In this document: positions 21,521 to 22,859 of the stretch, one piece after another
How positions within the stretch are numbered: position 1 is the stretch's first letter
Layout: each line of letters opens with the position of its first letter
NCBI GenBank assembly: GCA_019648995.1
Contig: BLXT01005777.1
Location: 1,778,170 to 1,801,028 of the forward strand
Length of the DNA: 22,859 nt
Origin: Plakobranchus ocellatus
Lineage: Eukaryota; Mollusca; Gastropoda; Plakobranchidae
Direction: 5' to 3'
Position numbers and translations under genes: made by a program
Notes under the pieces: model-generated
What the model saw: only the letters and a program-made list of their open reading frames with translations
Database searches by the model: none
What the model was told of the DNA's origin: nothing

Positions 21521-21660
21521 TCCAACAAAGTGGAGTCTACGTATGTGACATAGACAAGTCAGCACAGAATACGGGGAGTCCAACGATGTAGAGTTGACGG
21601 ACGGGTGTGACGTGGACAAGTCAACATAGAATACGGGGAATCCAACGATGTAGAGTTGTG
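21521..21660. repeat. Tandem repeat, about 60-bp unit, 2.3 copies
   Basis: Units at 21521-21578 and 21579-21640, plus a partial unit at 21641-21660, share TCCAAC, a GACAAGTCA core and GAATACGGGGA. The second and third copies agree closely with each other (TCCAACGATGTAGAGTTG). Confidence 0.85.
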
Positions 21661-21737
21661 TTGTAATTATAAAGCTTATAAAACATTTAAAACTAAAGAA
21701 CGCGCGAGGGTGCCATAAACAAGTTAGAAATCATTCT

Positions 21738-21843
21738 CTTGAAAAAAAATCTCATAATAGTTCATCTCGAAGTACAACTTTACAATTTTATTATTCGCTT
21801 GAAAATCTCATAAAAGCTCATCTCCAAGTACAACTTCAATAAC
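21738..21843. repeat. Tandem duplication, about 60-bp period
   Basis: Segments starting at 21738 and 21798 share CTTGAAAA, ATCTCATAA, TCATCTC and AAGTACAACTT in the same order. They differ mainly in A-run length and a few substitutions. Confidence 0.8.
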
Positions 21844-22403
21844 ATGAATCGTTTATCCAGGCCGTTTCCTCAGAGATTCCTAATTTAAATATCAAAATCT
21901 AGTTACGTTTTTTACTTATAAAACTTAAACTCAATATCATAATTCGAGCTACAACTTTCTGAGCTCTAGAAATAGAACTCCTTAAAATCGAGCAAAAAAA
22001 GAAATCCACGCTTCTTATTTCACAAGAACAAAGTTTAGGCAACTCTCCGCTCAATAGCACAGCAAAAATACAACTAACTAAATTGGCAAACATTAACATT
22101 CAACGTTATGAACATAACTCTATTCACTCTCACCACACAAGGACACACCAATCAGGACTGGCAATCATGGGACTCACAACCTAGGACAACTCAACACAAC
22201 ACAGCATTAGCTTCTCAAAATGAAATTACAAACAAGTTAAACTTGGCAAAAACACCAAGCAACTACATTCACACAAACTCACTTGAACAAACTCAACCAC
22301 CGCTTGGCCTTCAGAGGTCTGAAAACACAGAGTTCACTTCGTAACGGTCTATATGACCCAAATATCAGGCTTTTCTTCAAACTCTTTTTTCTCAAACTCG
22401 CAG

Positions 22404-22713
22404 CGAACCGAGTATGAGTGGGCATCATCCCAGCTGGAGTATTTCTATACTGCTCATGCTAACCTTCTTGTGCATGGCGATCACAACTCATGAAGCCCAA
22501 GCTTTCCTATCGGATTCATCAGGCAGTGTTCAATGTTCAAAAACTCCACCTGGGGTGAGTAAGCTCATGAAGGGTGTCGACATCACCACCTTGGATCTGC
22601 TGCCCATCGGACTCACAGGTTCTGATGGTTTCAAGAGCCCTGTGATCGACATGGCGTGTAACGATGATCGCGTGTGGAGTCTGGATGGTGAGGAATACCA
22701 ACTGCCGGACCAG
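22404..22713 (+). CDS. Secreted MACPF (perforin-like) family protein, first coding exon (partial)
   Basis: The coding part begins at ATG 22414 and runs 100 codons in phase 0 to a probable donor, CAG|GTCAGC, with GT at 22714-22715. Past that point the frame soon hits a stop. A pyrimidine-rich run ending CTCAAACTCGCAG (AG at 22402-22403) suggests a spliced 5' leader. Residues 1-30 are a clear signal peptide: a hydrophobic core (ISILLMLTFLCMAI) and an AQA cleavage site. The mature start has two cysteines (Cys41 and Cys82). The segment GVDITTLDLLPIGLTG, a Gly-Phe, DMACNDDRVW and YQLPDQ resembles the N-terminal part of molluscan MACPF-domain proteins, the group that includes snail egg perivitellin subunits. 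The MACPF core itself would be in later exons outside the window, so the family call is from resemblance only and pore-forming activity cannot be judged. Confidence 0.6.
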
Positions 22714-22859
22714 GTCAGCGAGCAATATAAGACATTATGAAGGGATCTTTTGTTATAAGATTTGTTTAATCAACAAATATCGCGCTTTTAATATAGTCAC
22801 CATTACAAATCGTGCTGATTATATGGATGTTCGCCTGTTGCGAGACTTGAAATTTTAAT
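22714..22859 (+). other. Start of the intron after the MACPF-like exon
   Basis: AT-rich sequence follows the predicted donor. The frames that cross the donor are terminated by TGA at 22738-22740 or change to low-quality sequence, in keeping with intron. Confidence 0.5.

Larger units (their letters stand above)
21208..22345. mobile_element. Putative transposable element relic upstream of the MACPF-like exon
   Basis: This block of about 1.1 kb begins TGTTACGACCCC and ends CTTCGTAAC, a short inverted match (GTTACGA against TCGTAAC). Its + strand is rich in A and C, unlike either flank, most clearly at 22090-22330. It contains two separate tandem duplications of about 60 bases. TGTTACG-type ends and this internal structure are reminiscent of LTR or MITE-like elements. 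No transposase or reverse transcriptase is present and I could not find a clear target-site duplication, so the class is open. Confidence 0.4.

Overview
The window looks like animal nuclear DNA, most likely from a mollusc (a gastropod is my best guess). It is AT-rich and gene-poor, with GT/AG introns, many GATA, GA, CTT, CA and AGT microsatellites, tRNA-derived SINEs, a decayed P-element/THAP9-type transposase and a 565-base assembly gap. There are no operons, ribosome binding sites or other bacterial features. The taxonomic placement is inference from the style of the repeats and proteins; no marker gene is present.

Layout. 1-7680: no gene I can support; microsatellites, a 380-base GA-rich purine tract and two weak orphan ORFs. 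7682-11907 (+): a gene assembled here by eye from three exons (7682-8508, 9697-9804, 11685-11907). Both introns are GT...AG and both are phase 2. The joined frame stays open to a TAG and encodes a long hydrophilic pro-region, a Lys-Arg site and a C-terminal domain with seven cysteines. Its layout resembles the Spatzle/neurotrophin-type cystine-knot ligands. Intron 1 carries a CTT tract; intron 2 carries an AGT repeat interrupted by the gap. 13779-15660 (-): broken P-element/THAP9-like DDE transposase with several frameshifts and stops. 15905-16060 and 20055-20278 (-): two copies of one tRNA-derived SINE family. 16061-20050 and 20300-21200: AT-rich non-coding DNA with CA and GATA/GA repeats. 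21208-22345: a compositionally distinct A/C-rich block with internal tandem repeats and short inverted ends, probably a transposable element relic. 22404-22713 (+): first coding exon of a secreted protein with a clear signal peptide and an N-terminus like those of molluscan MACPF (perforin-like) proteins; the rest lies beyond the window.

The two real genes are both predicted to be secreted. One is a probable cytokine or growth-factor-like ligand, the other a possible pore-forming-family protein. Immune roles for both are conceivable, but nothing in the window shows that they work together.
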